From Candidatus Methylopumilus universalis (GTDB lineage Bacteria; Pseudomonadota; Gammaproteobacteria; Burkholderiales; Methylophilaceae): a stretch of 64,000 nt of DNA. Below the pieces are notes generated by a model. That model worked only from the letters and a program-made list of their open reading frames with translations, was not told the DNA's origin and did not search any database. Position numbers and translations under genes: made by a program. Within the stretch, counting starts at the first letter, position 1, and every line of letters begins with the position of its first letter. This document shows positions 43,836 through 52,816 of this stretch, piece after piece. Location of the stretch: positions 434,001 to 498,000 of the forward strand of contig NZ_CP040968.1 of NCBI RefSeq assembly GCF_006365315.1, read 5' to 3'.

Positions 43836-44579
43836 ATGCATCTTGAATTGATTGATGTAGCGATTAGCTTTTGTTTATTAATTGGCGCAGTCTTATATAC
43901 ATCGGTAGGACATGCTGGTGCGTCAATCTATATTGCAATCATGACCTTATTTAATATTCCAAGTGCCGTGATTAAACCTACCGCATTAGTTATGAATATT
44001 TTTATTGCCTCATTTACGAGCTGGCGTTTTATACGAAAAGGGTTTTTTGATTTTAAAGTTTTATTACCGATCGCAATCGGCGCAATACCTTTTGCATTTT
44101 TAGGTGGTTTTATAAATGCACCTAGTCATATCTACAAATCTATCGTCGGCATCATACTTTTAATATCAGCCATTTCTCTCGTAACGAACCTTTCTAATAA
44201 GATCGATAAAAAACTAAAGAAGCCTCCATTTTTCCTGGCAGTTATTATTGGCTCATGCATTGGATTTTTAGCAGGTTTGACTGGAACAGGAGGTGGAATC
44301 TTTTTATCTCCACTTATTTTATTTTTAGGATGGAGCTCAACAAAAACAACTTCAGGAATCACAGCGCTTTTTATTTTGATTAATTCAAGCTTTGGTTTAC
44401 TTGGAAATTATTCTTCAGTACAAAATTTACCAGATCAATTACCGTTATTTATAGGTGCTACATTGATAGGTGCTTTGATTGGCACAACACTCGGCATAAA
44501 GTTTTATACAGCCAATACCATTAAAAAAGCATTAGCATTAGTTTTGGTGATAGCAGGCTTTAAATTGTTGCTTACATAA
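43836..44579 (+). CDS. TSUP (TauE/SafE) family transporter
   Basis: A 247-aa membrane protein with two repeated halves. The first has YTSVGHAGASIYIAIM, the second SCIGFLAGLTGTGGGIFLSP, the canonical TSUP GTGGG signature. About eight helices are seen. GAGGGAT RBS precedes ATG 43836. The substrate is unknown. This copy is canonical in size, unlike the extended one at 3842. Confidence 0.82.
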   Translation: MHLELIDVAISFCLLIGAVLYTSVGHAGASIYIAIMTLFNIPSAVIKPTALVMNIFIASFTSWRFIRKGFFDFKVLLPIAIGAIPFAFLGGFINAPSHIYKSIVGIILLISAISLVTNLSNKIDKKLKKPPFFLAVIIGSCIGFLAGLTGTGGGIFLSPLILFLGWSSTKTTSGITALFILINSSFGLLGNYSSVQNLPDQLPLFIGATLIGALIGTTLGIKFYTANTIKKALALVLVIAGFKLLLT

Positions 44580-44588
44580 AACAAAAAC

Positions 44589-44616
44589 CCCCACATACCG
44601 CGATATATATGTGGGG
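44589..44616 (-). terminator. rho-independent terminator for the minus-strand AraC gene
   Basis: CCCCACATA (44589-44597) pairs perfectly with TATGTGGGG (44608-44616). On the minus strand the stem is followed by a T run (complement of the A run 44583-44587). On the plus strand a separate, imperfect hairpin near 44624-44638 with a T run may end the TSUP transcript. Confidence 0.75.
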
Positions 44617-44643
44617 AAAAAGCTATCCCAAGGGCTAGTTTTT

Positions 44644-44982
44644 TTATGAGGTCTTAGCTAAAACAGACGGATGAATTCCAAATCTTGCCTTGAAATTCAC
44701 TGAGAATCTCCCCAAATGCTTATATCCAACGTCTAAAGCAACATCTGTAGTTTTTCTAGTTTTTTTATGGCTTTTAATTAATTCGTACGCAAGCATTAGT
44801 CTTTGTTCTTCAATATATTCAAAAGGCGTTTTCGAAAAATATTTTTGAAATAAAAGCTGAAGCGACCTTTCCGAATACCCTGTAAATGTCTTTAAATCAG
44901 CCATAGTTATTTTATTAGAAAGTCTAGAATTAATATATTGCGTAGCTAGCTCTACAGCTTTGTGAGTGTTTACTTGAGTCAT
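44644..44982 (-). CDS. AraC-type DNA-binding domain protein
   Basis: A 112-aa protein that consists only of an AraC/XylS DNA-binding domain: first helix-turn-helix near ADLKTFTGYSERSLQLLF, linker helix, second near DVALDVGYKHLGRFSVNF, then FKARFGIHPS. No sensor domain is present. Its ATG directly follows the stop codon of the small HTH gene upstream, so translation is coupled. A terminator follows. The target is unknown. Confidence 0.85.
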   Translation of the reverse strand: MTQVNTHKAVELATQYINSRLSNKITMADLKTFTGYSERSLQLLFQKYFSKTPFEYIEEQRLMLAYELIKSHKKTRKTTDVALDVGYKHLGRFSVNFKARFGIHPSVLAKTS

Positions 44983-45228
44983 TTAGCTGAGAGACATATG
45001 GTCAGTGTGGAGAATTACATCTGAAATTTTTAGATCAAGTGCTTTAGCATATTTTTTAACACATACTAATTTAAGTGTTGGGGATGGAAAGTGATGAGGT
45101 TTATTTTCCTCAATAGATATAATTTGTCTTTCAGCTAAACATAACTCATGAGCAATGTCTAAAGTTGACATACCTCGCTCAATTCTTTTTTGTTTCAATA
45201 AGCTAAAGTTATATAAATCTTTTTCCAT
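44983..45228 (-). CDS. small XRE/RodZ-type helix-turn-helix protein
   Basis: An 81-aa protein with a RodZ-N-like HTH: KQKRIERGMSTLDIAHELCL, then AERQIISIEENKPHHFPS, and a helical end. It is only the DNA-binding domain. It is directly followed by the AraC-domain gene and preceded, 34 bp upstream, by an inverted repeat with TATCCT/AGGAT half-sites. It sits next to a two-component system. Confidence 0.75.
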   Translation of the reverse strand: MEKDLYNFSLLKQKRIERGMSTLDIAHELCLAERQIISIEENKPHHFPSPTLKLVCVKKYAKALDLKISDVILHTDHMSLS

Positions 45229-45261
45229 GGAAAGATAATAAAGTTATATTCGTTCCATGAA

Positions 45262-45277
45262 TATCCTTCAAAAGGAT
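45262..45277. promoter_or_regulatory. inverted repeat upstream of the HTH-AraC pair
   Basis: TATCCT-TCAAA-AGGAT (45262-45277). The half-sites are the same as in the palindrome at 48241-48260, although the centre is five instead of eight bases. A run of nine G follows (45284-45292). Confidence 0.4.
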
Positions 45278-45296
45278 GATGTTGGGGGGGGGCAGA

Positions 45297-45884
45297 CTAC
45301 CTAGCTAATTCGATCAACTTAGAAAGTGAATTTACCTTCAATTTTCTCATCACTTCAGACTTGTATTGCTTAACGGTAGGCAATGATAAATGGAGCTTAT
45401 CGATAAGCTCTTGGTTGTTTAATCCCTGAAGTAGTAAATTGTAGACTTCAAACTCTCTCGGAGATAAATTTTTGAGTAGAAAATTTAGATTGATTTCTTT
45501 TAATTCGATTTTAATAGCGTTATTAACTGCTGCTATTAATGTGTCAATTTCGAATGGTTTAACCAGGAATTCAATAGCCCCTTGTTTCATGGCATCAATA
45601 CTTTCTTGAATACTTGCTTCGCCACTAATAAAAATTATTGGGGGGTTGATATTTTTTTCCATAAGCATACGATGCAAATCAACGCCGCTTATATCAGGAA
45701 GTTGAATATCAGCAATCACGATTGCCGGTCTTTCAAAGGGTAGGGTTTGTAAAAAATCATTAGCCGTACTGTAAGATTTTGTAATAAAACCTTTGAAAGC
45801 TAATAAAGATTCAATACTATCCCGCTGCGAAACATCATCTTCTATTAGATGAATAGTAATTTTTTTATCTGATTTACTAGGCAT
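45297..45884 (-). CDS. FixJ-type response regulator
   Basis: A 195-aa two-domain regulator. The receiver has the acidic pair in LIEDDVSQRDS, the phosphoryl-accepting Asp in VIADIQLPDISG, ISGEA and the Lys in LVKPFE. The LuxR/FixJ-type DNA-binding domain has LSPREFEVYNLLLQGLNNQE and LPTVKQYKSEVMRKL. The start is ATG 45882-45884, overlapping the kinase gene by eight bases; an upstream TTG is less likely. Its partner is the adjacent kinase. Unlike FixJ, no oxygen sensor is visible. Confidence 0.88.
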   Translation of the reverse strand: MPSKSDKKITIHLIEDDVSQRDSIESLLAFKGFITKSYSTANDFLQTLPFERPAIVIADIQLPDISGVDLHRMLMEKNINPPIIFISGEASIQESIDAMKQGAIEFLVKPFEIDTLIAAVNNAIKIELKEINLNFLLKNLSPREFEVYNLLLQGLNNQELIDKLHLSLPTVKQYKSEVMRKLKVNSLSKLIELAR

Positions 45885-47307
45885 TGTTTGATATCGGAAG
45901 CTCAATTAAGAATTCCGCACCACTTAAGTATGCTTTATTGATGCTCAGGCTTCCCTTATGTCTAGTAATTATATATTTTGATAACCATAAACCTATACCA
46001 GAATGCGAAATTTTTGAGCTTTCATAAAGTTTAAATATTTTGCCCTGCATTTTTCTTGATATACCCGGACCATTGTCAGTAACCAAGCAGAATAATTTAT
46101 TATTTTTAGTGAAAGTTTTAATTTTAATCACTTTATTTTTTTTTGATGTCAAAGATAAGGCATCAATTGAATTTTGTATGAGATTAGAAAATACCTGCCT
46201 TAATTCATCTGTATTCATATTTACCTTTGCAGATGAATTTAATAGAAATTTAATTCTTATATTTTTTTCTTTTATCGATTCTTTAAATATAGGCTCCAAA
46301 GATTGAACAAAAGTATCAAATATCTCAGATCGATAAATAGACTTATTATTTAAAAACATGGATTTCAAAGTTGTAATAATTTTCGCTGCCCTATCATTGT
46401 CCTTAATAATATTTTTGATAAGTATTTTTTCTTTTTCACCCTTAATCAAGAGATTTAAATGTTGACTATTTGTTTTCATAGCACCAAGTGGTTGATTTAG
46501 TTCGTGAGCTATTGAAGCGGAAAGAGCGCCAGACACTGCTGTTTTATTTGCTGTCATTAAAGAATTAATTAATTTATATTTTTCACTTAGCAATATTTTT
46601 ATTTTTGTATTTTCAATTAAATTTGCAGTGCTTGCTGAAGCAATTTTTTCTGTCCAATAGCCATTAATTGCTATATATGACCATATATTAATTATGAGCA
46701 TTAGCCATAGCATAGCAAGGGGGGCAAGGGGTATCTCATTCAGACTGTCTATAAATCCATAGTCATTATTTAAGAGTATTAGTATTCGAATGAGAAGTAA
46801 AATAAATTCAATAAATGTCGTTACGGAAAATATTTTTAAGTATTTTGAATTTTTATATAATTGTTGTTTTTTTATTTCTACAAGTAATACTAAGTAAGCC
46901 AAGAAAGAACAGCTGGCGGCAAAAAGTTGCCTATCTATAAAATTACCATTTTGTCGAACGACTTCAAATCCGATGCCATATGCAATAACTATGAATGAGT
47001 GGAGCTTTATATCTTTATTTGAAATTTTATATTTGAGACTTTTAGAGTATAAAATAAGCCATATCGTAGAAGCAAAGAAAATAATATTGGAAAACGTTAA
47101 AAATAAACTACCTTTCGCAAGGCTCTGTAACATCGAAGCACCCAAAGCGATACAAGTAATTCCAATTGAACCTGATAAGAGTGACGCTGCCCAATATCGT
47201 ATAGCTTTTTCTTCGGGGTAGATTTTGATAAGAGAAATTGAATTTACAAAGATTCCAAGCTGAATGATTGCAATCGTAATAAAAATAATTGGAATAATGA
47301 GATTCAA
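45877..47307 (-). CDS. membrane-bound sensor histidine kinase
   Basis: A 476-aa kinase. The N-terminal half contains about seven transmembrane helices with short loops and no recognisable periplasmic sensor domain, suggesting sensing in or at the membrane. The HisKA H-box is SIAHELNQPLGAMK, with N-box NLIQNSIDAL and G-box TDNGPGIS and GIGLWLSK. H-box of the HELNQPL type fits kinases paired with FixJ/DctR-like regulators. Start is TTG (47305-47307), 15 bases after the barrel gene; no ATG occurs before residue 55. Confidence 0.85.
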   Translation of the reverse strand: MNLIIPIIFITIAIIQLGIFVNSISLIKIYPEEKAIRYWAASLLSGSIGITCIALGASMLQSLAKGSLFLTFSNIIFFASTIWLILYSKSLKYKISNKDIKLHSFIVIAYGIGFEVVRQNGNFIDRQLFAASCSFLAYLVLLVEIKKQQLYKNSKYLKIFSVTTFIEFILLLIRILILLNNDYGFIDSLNEIPLAPLAMLWLMLIINIWSYIAINGYWTEKIASASTANLIENTKIKILLSEKYKLINSLMTANKTAVSGALSASIAHELNQPLGAMKTNSQHLNLLIKGEKEKILIKNIIKDNDRAAKIITTLKSMFLNNKSIYRSEIFDTFVQSLEPIFKESIKEKNIRIKFLLNSSAKVNMNTDELRQVFSNLIQNSIDALSLTSKKNKVIKIKTFTKNNKLFCLVTDNGPGISRKMQGKIFKLYESSKISHSGIGLWLSKYIITRHKGSLSINKAYLSGAEFLIELPISNNA

Positions 47308-47321
47308 TTAAGTAGCTTTCT

Positions 47322-48206
47322 TTAAAATCTAAACGAGTATCTGGTGACTAGCCGATGATCTTCTATATAACTATTTTCATTTGCTAATTCAGATCCATAT
47401 TGCACTGTTAAACGACCAAACGCATAATTAGCTTGCCCTGTTAATTGATAGCGGTGTATTTTATTTATGTCGCCCATATCCTGGCCATTAACAGTACTTT
47501 CTCCGCCGATGGTATAAAAATAACTAGCTGACACAGAATAAATTGGATTGAATACGTATTGGAATCCTGTTTGGAAATTATAAATTAGATCTTTTTCTAA
47601 TTTATTATTTCCTAAGTATTGATTGTTATTACTACTTAAAATAGTATCTAAAGCGGTCATCCAATTTGTATTCTTAGACAGCTTTGTTTGATAACCAGCT
47701 TGAAGTGCTGTCTGATATATATTTAATCCGCTATTAATAGCTCGGTTCTTATCATAATCGCCAGTAGGTAATGATATATATCCGGCCATACCAAAATATT
47801 CATCTTTCTCTCGGTTTGCATAAGGCCATAAAGCAAATGCAATCGTCGTATCACCAATACCGTTAGAATCTGTGTTCGGGATATTGCTTTGTAAATTTTT
47901 ATTTTCCATATGATTGTATGATGATTGGGCGTAGATATATGCTGGTATTTGATTGATTTCGAAGGCATGTCCAAGTCTAAAAAGCATAGCGTTTTGATTA
48001 ATATTGCTGCTGTTTGACGTTTTAGTTCCGTGAGTATATTTGTCTCCTTTTTCAACGTACAAATAAGATATTTGTGCTGCATTGAATCTTCCAGAAGGTG
48101 CTTTAATTTCTCCTGGCTGAAGGTCGATCGCAAAAGTGATGTTACTCATCATCACGAGTGTGATGACATATAAAAGTTTGAATTTATTCAGATAGTTAAT
48201 TAACAT
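47322..48206 (-). CDS. outer-membrane barrel protein (Phenol_MetA_deg-like transporter family)
   Basis: A 294-aa protein with a signal peptide (cleavage near TFA-ID) and about 12 alternating beta strands ending in RYSFRF, with the terminal Phe of outer-membrane barrels. The segments GIGDTTIAFALWPY and GYISLPTGDYDKN match the Phenol_MetA_deg (SphA/TodX-adjacent) group, putative channels often encoded near catabolic or regulatory genes. It is the first gene of an operon with the kinase and response regulator, an unusual order suggesting that the barrel and sensor act on the same compound. Confidence 0.75.
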   Translation of the reverse strand: MLINYLNKFKLLYVITLVMMSNITFAIDLQPGEIKAPSGRFNAAQISYLYVEKGDKYTHGTKTSNSSNINQNAMLFRLGHAFEINQIPAYIYAQSSYNHMENKNLQSNIPNTDSNGIGDTTIAFALWPYANREKDEYFGMAGYISLPTGDYDKNRAINSGLNIYQTALQAGYQTKLSKNTNWMTALDTILSSNNNQYLGNNKLEKDLIYNFQTGFQYVFNPIYSVSASYFYTIGGESTVNGQDMGDINKIHRYQLTGQANYAFGRLTVQYGSELANENSYIEDHRLVTRYSFRF

Positions 48207-48240
48207 TAAGTCACTTTAACTGAATAGACAGTTGATTGAT

Positions 48241-48260
48241 TATCCTGCGATCGTAGGATA
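48241..48260. promoter_or_regulatory. 20-bp near-perfect palindrome upstream of the barrel-kinase-regulator operon
   Basis: TATCCTGCGATCGTAGGATA has 9 of 10 pairs, the exception being a G/T position. It lies 34 bp upstream of the barrel gene start. A short repeat AACTG/CAGTT (48218-48233) follows. No T run follows on the minus strand, so it is an operator candidate, not a terminator. Confidence 0.6.
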
Positions 48261-48275
48261 TTGTTCGTCTCGATT

Positions 48276-49652
48276 TTAAAAAGGTAAAACTGAACTTGGA
48301 GTTGCCAAGGTTAAAACATCTCTAAAAGAGCCTTGAATTCTTTCAAGTGCAATTTTATTTTCAGCTTCAAATCTTAAAACAATGACGGGTGTTGTATTTG
48401 ATGCGCGCATTAGACCAAACCCATCTTCATACTCAACTCTTAATCCATCGACTTTAATAATTTCGAGTGCATTATCGAATTGTGCTTCCGTTTGTAATTT
48501 TTTAATTAAAGCGTGAGGTTCACCTTCGTTCATTTTAATTTGAAGTTCTGGTGTGCTAATGCTATTTGGTAAATTATTTAAAATTTCAGATGGATTATCA
48601 AAGCGACTTAATATTTCAAGAAGTCGAACGCCTGCATAAATACCGTCATCAAATCCATACCAACGTTCTTTAAAGAAAGTGTGTCCACTCATTTCGCCTG
48701 CAAGTGCGGCATTCTCTTCTTTCATTTTAGCTTTAATAAGGGAGTGACCTGTTTTCCACATCAAAGGCTTGCCACCTTTATCTTTGATCCACTGAAATAA
48801 ATTACGTGTTGATTTCACATCAAAAATAATCGTCGCATTTGGATTGCGACTTAATACATCCTCTGCGAATAATAAAAGTTGTCGATCGGGATAAATGATT
48901 TGACCATCTTTTGTCACAACACCTAAGCGATCCGCATCACCATCAAATGCAAAGCCTAATTCAGCATCACTTTTCTTAAGGTGTGCTATGACATCATTTA
49001 GGTTGTGAGGTTCAGATGGGTCGGGGTGGTGATTGGGAAATGTGCCATCCACATCACAGAACAATTCTTCAACAGAACATCCAATACTTTCATAAATTTT
49101 TCGAGCGTATGCACCTGCGACACCATTGCCACAATCTATGACTATTTTCATGGGGCGTTTCAAATGGATATGATTTTTGATCGCTTCAATATAATCATTC
49201 GCAATATCATATTTTTTTTCAATGCCCTGGCCTTCATAAAAACTTTCTTTTTCTATACGGGCGTAGAGTTTTTGTATGGCCTCTGTGGATAGCGTGTCGC
49301 TACCTAAAACCATCTTCAAGCCATTGTAGTCAGGCGGATTATGACTTCCTGTCACCATGACGCCTGATTGGGTTTTAAGAAAGAAGGTAGAAAAATAAAC
49401 CATGGGCGTGGTGACCATGCCGAGATTAATGACGTGAATACCTGATTTAAGTATGCCTTTTATAAGTGCGTTCGATAATTCTGGGCCTGAAAGTCTTCCA
49501 TCAAAACCAACGCAAATCTCTGTTTGCTTTCGATCAATTGCTTCACTACCAATCGCGCGACCTATGATTTCTACAAATTCAGGTGTTAGGGTTTTGCCTA
49601 CAATGCCCCGGATATCGTAGGCTTTAAAAATCTCTTTCGGAAGTAATGCCAT
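48276..49652 (-). CDS. phosphomannomutase/phosphoglucomutase
   Basis: A 458-aa alpha-D-phosphohexomutase of the AlgC type that interconverts 1- and 6-phosphates of mannose or glucose for nucleotide-sugar synthesis. Domain signatures: phosphoserine loop VTGSHNPPDYNG, metal loop FDGDADRLG, sugar-binding GEMSGH and phosphate-binding region RASNTTPVIVLRFE. All active-site residues seem intact. It starts three bases after iscX, and both are on the minus strand. Confidence 0.93.
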   Translation of the reverse strand: MALLPKEIFKAYDIRGIVGKTLTPEFVEIIGRAIGSEAIDRKQTEICVGFDGRLSGPELSNALIKGILKSGIHVINLGMVTTPMVYFSTFFLKTQSGVMVTGSHNPPDYNGLKMVLGSDTLSTEAIQKLYARIEKESFYEGQGIEKKYDIANDYIEAIKNHIHLKRPMKIVIDCGNGVAGAYARKIYESIGCSVEELFCDVDGTFPNHHPDPSEPHNLNDVIAHLKKSDAELGFAFDGDADRLGVVTKDGQIIYPDRQLLLFAEDVLSRNPNATIIFDVKSTRNLFQWIKDKGGKPLMWKTGHSLIKAKMKEENAALAGEMSGHTFFKERWYGFDDGIYAGVRLLEILSRFDNPSEILNNLPNSISTPELQIKMNEGEPHALIKKLQTEAQFDNALEIIKVDGLRVEYEDGFGLMRASNTTPVIVLRFEAENKIALERIQGSFRDVLTLATPSSVLPF

Positions 49653-49655
49653 GAT

Positions 49656-49850
49656 TTATTCGGACTCTTCAATCCATGCGAGCTGAATGGCTTCTAGAAT
49701 TTTTTCCCCGCATTTATTAGGGTCATCCTGAAAGCCTTCAAGGTCTAAGATCCACTGGTATAAGTCAGTAAATCGAATTGTCTTAGGGTCTATATCAGGA
49801 TGTTTGTCGTATAAAGCCTCAGCAATCCTTTGACTATCAGTCCAATGCAT
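49656..49850 (-). CDS. iscX: IscX (YfhJ) iron-sulfur assembly accessory protein
   Basis: A 64-aa acidic protein that binds IscS and modulates iron-sulfur cluster assembly. It shows the family core [19 protein letters not shown], then [13 protein letters not shown] and the conserved end [10 protein letters not shown]. The start is ATG 49848-49850 with an AGGAAGG ribosome-binding site five bases upstream; the in-frame TTG at 49868 lies before that RBS and is rejected. It is away from any isc operon here and precedes phosphomannomutase. Confidence 0.9.
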   Translation of the reverse strand: MHWTDSQRIAEALYDKHPDIDPKTIRFTDLYQWILDLEGFQDDPNKCGEKILEAIQLAWIEESE

Positions 49851-50008
49851 AGAAACCTTCCTCTTCAATATAGTTGAAAGGATTATAACTTTTAGATTTT
49901 ATCTAAGATAGAACTTCATTAAGAAAGATAGGTCAGACCCATGATAAAATATCGATTTTCTGAGATAAAAATCTCTAATCATTTTAAATACATAGCGGAA
50001 ATATAGAC

Positions 50009-51256
50009 ATGTTTAGCAAAGCTCAAAAATTAAGTATGGTGGACCCGGAAATTGCACTTCAAGTCACTCAAGAAGTAAAACGACAAGAAGACCACATTGA
50101 GCTCATTGCTTCTGAAAACTATACAAGCCCTGCCGTGATGGAAGCTCAAGGTTCTCAGCTCACAAATAAATACGCAGAAGGATATATTGGTAAGCGTTTT
50201 TATGGCGGCTGTGAATTTGTAGACAATGTCGAACAAATCGCGATCGATCGCCTTAAAAAATTATATGGTGCTGAATATGTGAATGTGCAGCCTCATTCAG
50301 GTAGCCAAGCTAATCAAGCTGTTTACTTTTCAATACTGAAACCCGGCGATACGATCATGGGTATGAATTTAGGGCATGGTGGGCATTTAACTCACGGTTC
50401 ACCTGCAAACTTATCAGGCAAACTTTTTAAAGTCGTACCTTATGGTCTCAATGCAAAAGAGGAGATTGATTACGATGAAATGGAAAAGCTTGCGATTGAA
50501 TCAAAGCCTAAACTCCTTATTGGCGGCGCTTCAGCTTATGCCTTACGTTTTGATTGGGAGCGCATGTCGCAGATTGCAAAAAAAGTGGGTGCTTATTTTA
50601 TGGTAGATATGGCGCACTACTCAGGACTTATTGCTGCAGGCGTTTATCCTAGTCCAGTGCCTTTCGCAGATTTTGTAACATCCACCACACATAAAACTTT
50701 AAGAGGCCCTCGTGGCGGTATTATCTTGGCGAAAGCTGAATTTGAAAAAAGCATTAATAGTTTTGTGTTCCCTGGTATTCAGGGTGGACCTTTGATGCAT
50801 GTTATTGCAGCTAAGGCAGTAGCTTTCCTAGAGGCTTTAAAACCAGAATTTAAAGTGTATCAAACACAAGTGATTAAAAATGCACAAACGATGGCTGAGT
50901 CATTAAGTAAACGTGGTGTGCGTATTATTTCTGGCCGCACTGAGTCACATGTCTTTTTAGTTGATTTAAGACCTAAAGGTTTAACCGGAAAAGCAGCAGA
51001 TGTTCTTTTGGGACAAGTACATATCACGGTCAATAAAAATTCAATTCCTAATGATCCAGAAAGTCCTTTTGTGACTTCAGGAATTCGTATCGGATCTCCT
51101 GCAATCACAACGCGTGGTTTCAAAGAAAAAGAAGCTGACATGGTCGCGCAAATGATTGCAGACATTCTCGATCATCCTAACGACGAAAAAGTTATTAATG
51201 AGACCAAAGCCAAAGTAGTTGCTTTAACGGCTCAATTCCCAGTCTATGGGTCTTAA
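50009..51256 (+). CDS. glyA: serine hydroxymethyltransferase
   Basis: A PLP enzyme that interconverts serine and glycine with tetrahydrofolate, a core one-carbon step in methylotrophs. The PLP lysine is in [41 protein letters not shown] and [17 protein letters not shown] are also present. Length 415 aa is standard. Glycine from tdh-kbl and this enzyme share the glycine pool. nrdR follows 21 bp later. Confidence 0.97.
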   Translation: MFSKAQKLSMVDPEIALQVTQEVKRQEDHIELIASENYTSPAVMEAQGSQLTNKYAEGYIGKRFYGGCEFVDNVEQIAIDRLKKLYGAEYVNVQPHSGSQANQAVYFSILKPGDTIMGMNLGHGGHLTHGSPANLSGKLFKVVPYGLNAKEEIDYDEMEKLAIESKPKLLIGGASAYALRFDWERMSQIAKKVGAYFMVDMAHYSGLIAAGVYPSPVPFADFVTSTTHKTLRGPRGGIILAKAEFEKSINSFVFPGIQGGPLMHVIAAKAVAFLEALKPEFKVYQTQVIKNAQTMAESLSKRGVRIISGRTESHVFLVDLRPKGLTGKAADVLLGQVHITVNKNSIPNDPESPFVTSGIRIGSPAITTRGFKEKEADMVAQMIADILDHPNDEKVINETKAKVVALTAQFPVYGS

Positions 51257-51277
51257 ATATAGATTTTCATATCCCAA

Positions 51278-51724
51278 GTGAGATGCCCATTCTGCGGAAC
51301 TGCTGATACCCAAGTCGTTGACTCAAGAGTAAACGATGAAGGCAATTCCATTCGACGTCGACGTCGTTGTTCAGAATGTGATAAACGTTTTACAACTTAC
51401 GAATCAGTCGAGCTCACACTTCCTCAAGTTGTGAAGCAAAATGGTAAACGCGAAGACTTTAGTCGAGACAAACTCCACCAATCATTTAGCCGTGCGCTTC
51501 ATAAACGCCCGGTGCCTGTTGAATATATAGAGCAAGCCATTGAGCGTATCATTCAAAAAGTTTTAGCTTATGGCGAGAAAGAGATCACCGCTAGAGAGCT
51601 AGGCGAAAACGTCATGCATGAATTAAAAAAAATGGATAAGGTGGCTTATATCCGATTCGCATCTGTCTATAGAAGTTTTTCTGATGTCGAAGATTTCCAT
51701 GATGTTATCCGCGATCTTGATTAA
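51278..51724 (+). CDS. nrdR: NrdR transcriptional repressor of ribonucleotide reductase
   Basis: A 148-aa regulator with an N-terminal zinc ribbon ([15 protein letters not shown] and [15 protein letters not shown]) and an ATP-cone ([16 protein letters not shown]). It binds NrdR boxes and represses nrd genes according to dATP/ATP. The start is GTG 51278, which gives the usual MRCPFC N-terminus. The glyA-nrdR-ribD order is common in proteobacteria. ribD starts directly after its stop. Confidence 0.95.
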   Translation: MRCPFCGTADTQVVDSRVNDEGNSIRRRRRCSECDKRFTTYESVELTLPQVVKQNGKREDFSRDKLHQSFSRALHKRPVPVEYIEQAIERIIQKVLAYGEKEITARELGENVMHELKKMDKVAYIRFASVYRSFSDVEDFHDVIRDLD

Positions 51725-52807
51725 ATGAACTCACAATCACCTCAATTTTTCATGAGTGAAGCTTTGAGGCTTGCAGAAAAAGCTTTATTCACAACATCCC
51801 CCAATCCAAGAGTTGGTTGTGTCATTGTTCAAGATGGTGCAATTGTAGGTCGTGGCTTTCACGAAAAAGCTGGTGAGTCTCATGCTGAAGTGATTGCGTT
51901 AAAAGAAGCAGGCAGCCAATCAGAAGGCAGTGATGTATATGTCACATTAGAACCTTGTTCGCATACTGGCAAAACACCACCCTGTGTAGATGCATTAATT
52001 GAAGCTAAGGTTAAAAAAGTATTCATTGCGATGCAAGATCCGAATCCCATAGTTTCCGGCCGAGGTATTCAAAAATTAAAAGACGCTCATATTGAAGTTG
52101 AGCTAGGCGTGATGGAAGCCCAAGCGCAATTATTAAATATAGGTTTTATTTCTCGCATGACAAAGCAATTGCCTTATGTAAGGGCGAAGCTTGCAGTATC
52201 AATAGATGGCAAGACTGCACTTCATAACGGCAAGAGCCAGTGGATTACAGGCGATGCAGCCAGGGCTGATGTTCAATACTGGCGCGCTTCTTCCTGCGCA
52301 ATTATTACAGGTATTGGCACTGTATTGCATGACAATCCAAAACTCTCTGTCAGACTTTATGAACATGCGCGGCAACCTTTACGTGTAGTTGTGGATTCAG
52401 AATTAAAAATTCCATTAGAGTCAGACATACTTCTTGAAAAACCATTACTTATTGCTTATGCAAATGATAAGCAAAAAAAGTTACCACAATTAAAAGCCTT
52501 GGGTATCGAATGCATTCAATTAGACGATAGCGGCAAAGTTGATTTAGCATCACTTCTAAAAGAGCTCGCAAAAAGAGAGGTGAATGAAGTATGGATTGAA
52601 GCGGGAGAAGGTCTTAATGGCGCATTCCTTAAAGCTAATTTAATTGATGAGCTTATGATTTATTATGCGCCTGTGATTTTAGGTTCAGAAGCTAAGGGTA
52701 TGTTTACACTGCCAGCCTTTGAAAATTTAGAAAATAAAATTACCACAACACTTTTAGATCATCGCTGGGTTGGTCAAGATCTAAGAATGCGATTTAAACT
52801 AAAGTAA
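51725..52807 (+). CDS. ribD: bifunctional riboflavin deaminase/reductase
   Basis: A 360-aa enzyme for two steps of riboflavin synthesis. The N-terminal deaminase domain has the zinc motif SHAEVIALKEAG and PCSHTGKTPPCVDAL. The C-terminal NADPH-dependent reductase starts near residue 145 (PYVRAKLAVSIDGKTA) and has GIGTVLHDNP. The ATG follows the nrdR stop without a gap, so translation is probably coupled. Confidence 0.95.
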   Translation: MNSQSPQFFMSEALRLAEKALFTTSPNPRVGCVIVQDGAIVGRGFHEKAGESHAEVIALKEAGSQSEGSDVYVTLEPCSHTGKTPPCVDALIEAKVKKVFIAMQDPNPIVSGRGIQKLKDAHIEVELGVMEAQAQLLNIGFISRMTKQLPYVRAKLAVSIDGKTALHNGKSQWITGDAARADVQYWRASSCAIITGIGTVLHDNPKLSVRLYEHARQPLRVVVDSELKIPLESDILLEKPLLIAYANDKQKKLPQLKALGIECIQLDDSGKVDLASLLKELAKREVNEVWIEAGEGLNGAFLKANLIDELMIYYAPVILGSEAKGMFTLPAFENLENKITTTLLDHRWVGQDLRMRFKLK

Positions 52808-52816
52808 CCATTCACC

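Noticed and set aside
47723-48133. Second minus-strand frame of 136 codons within the barrel gene
   Set aside because: The other frame has a signal peptide, beta strands and terminal Phe; this one is compositionally random.
49869-50008. Riboswitch (glycine, SAH or THF) before glyA
   Set aside because: The 140-bp leader shows only very short AT hairpins and none of the conserved cores of those riboswitches.
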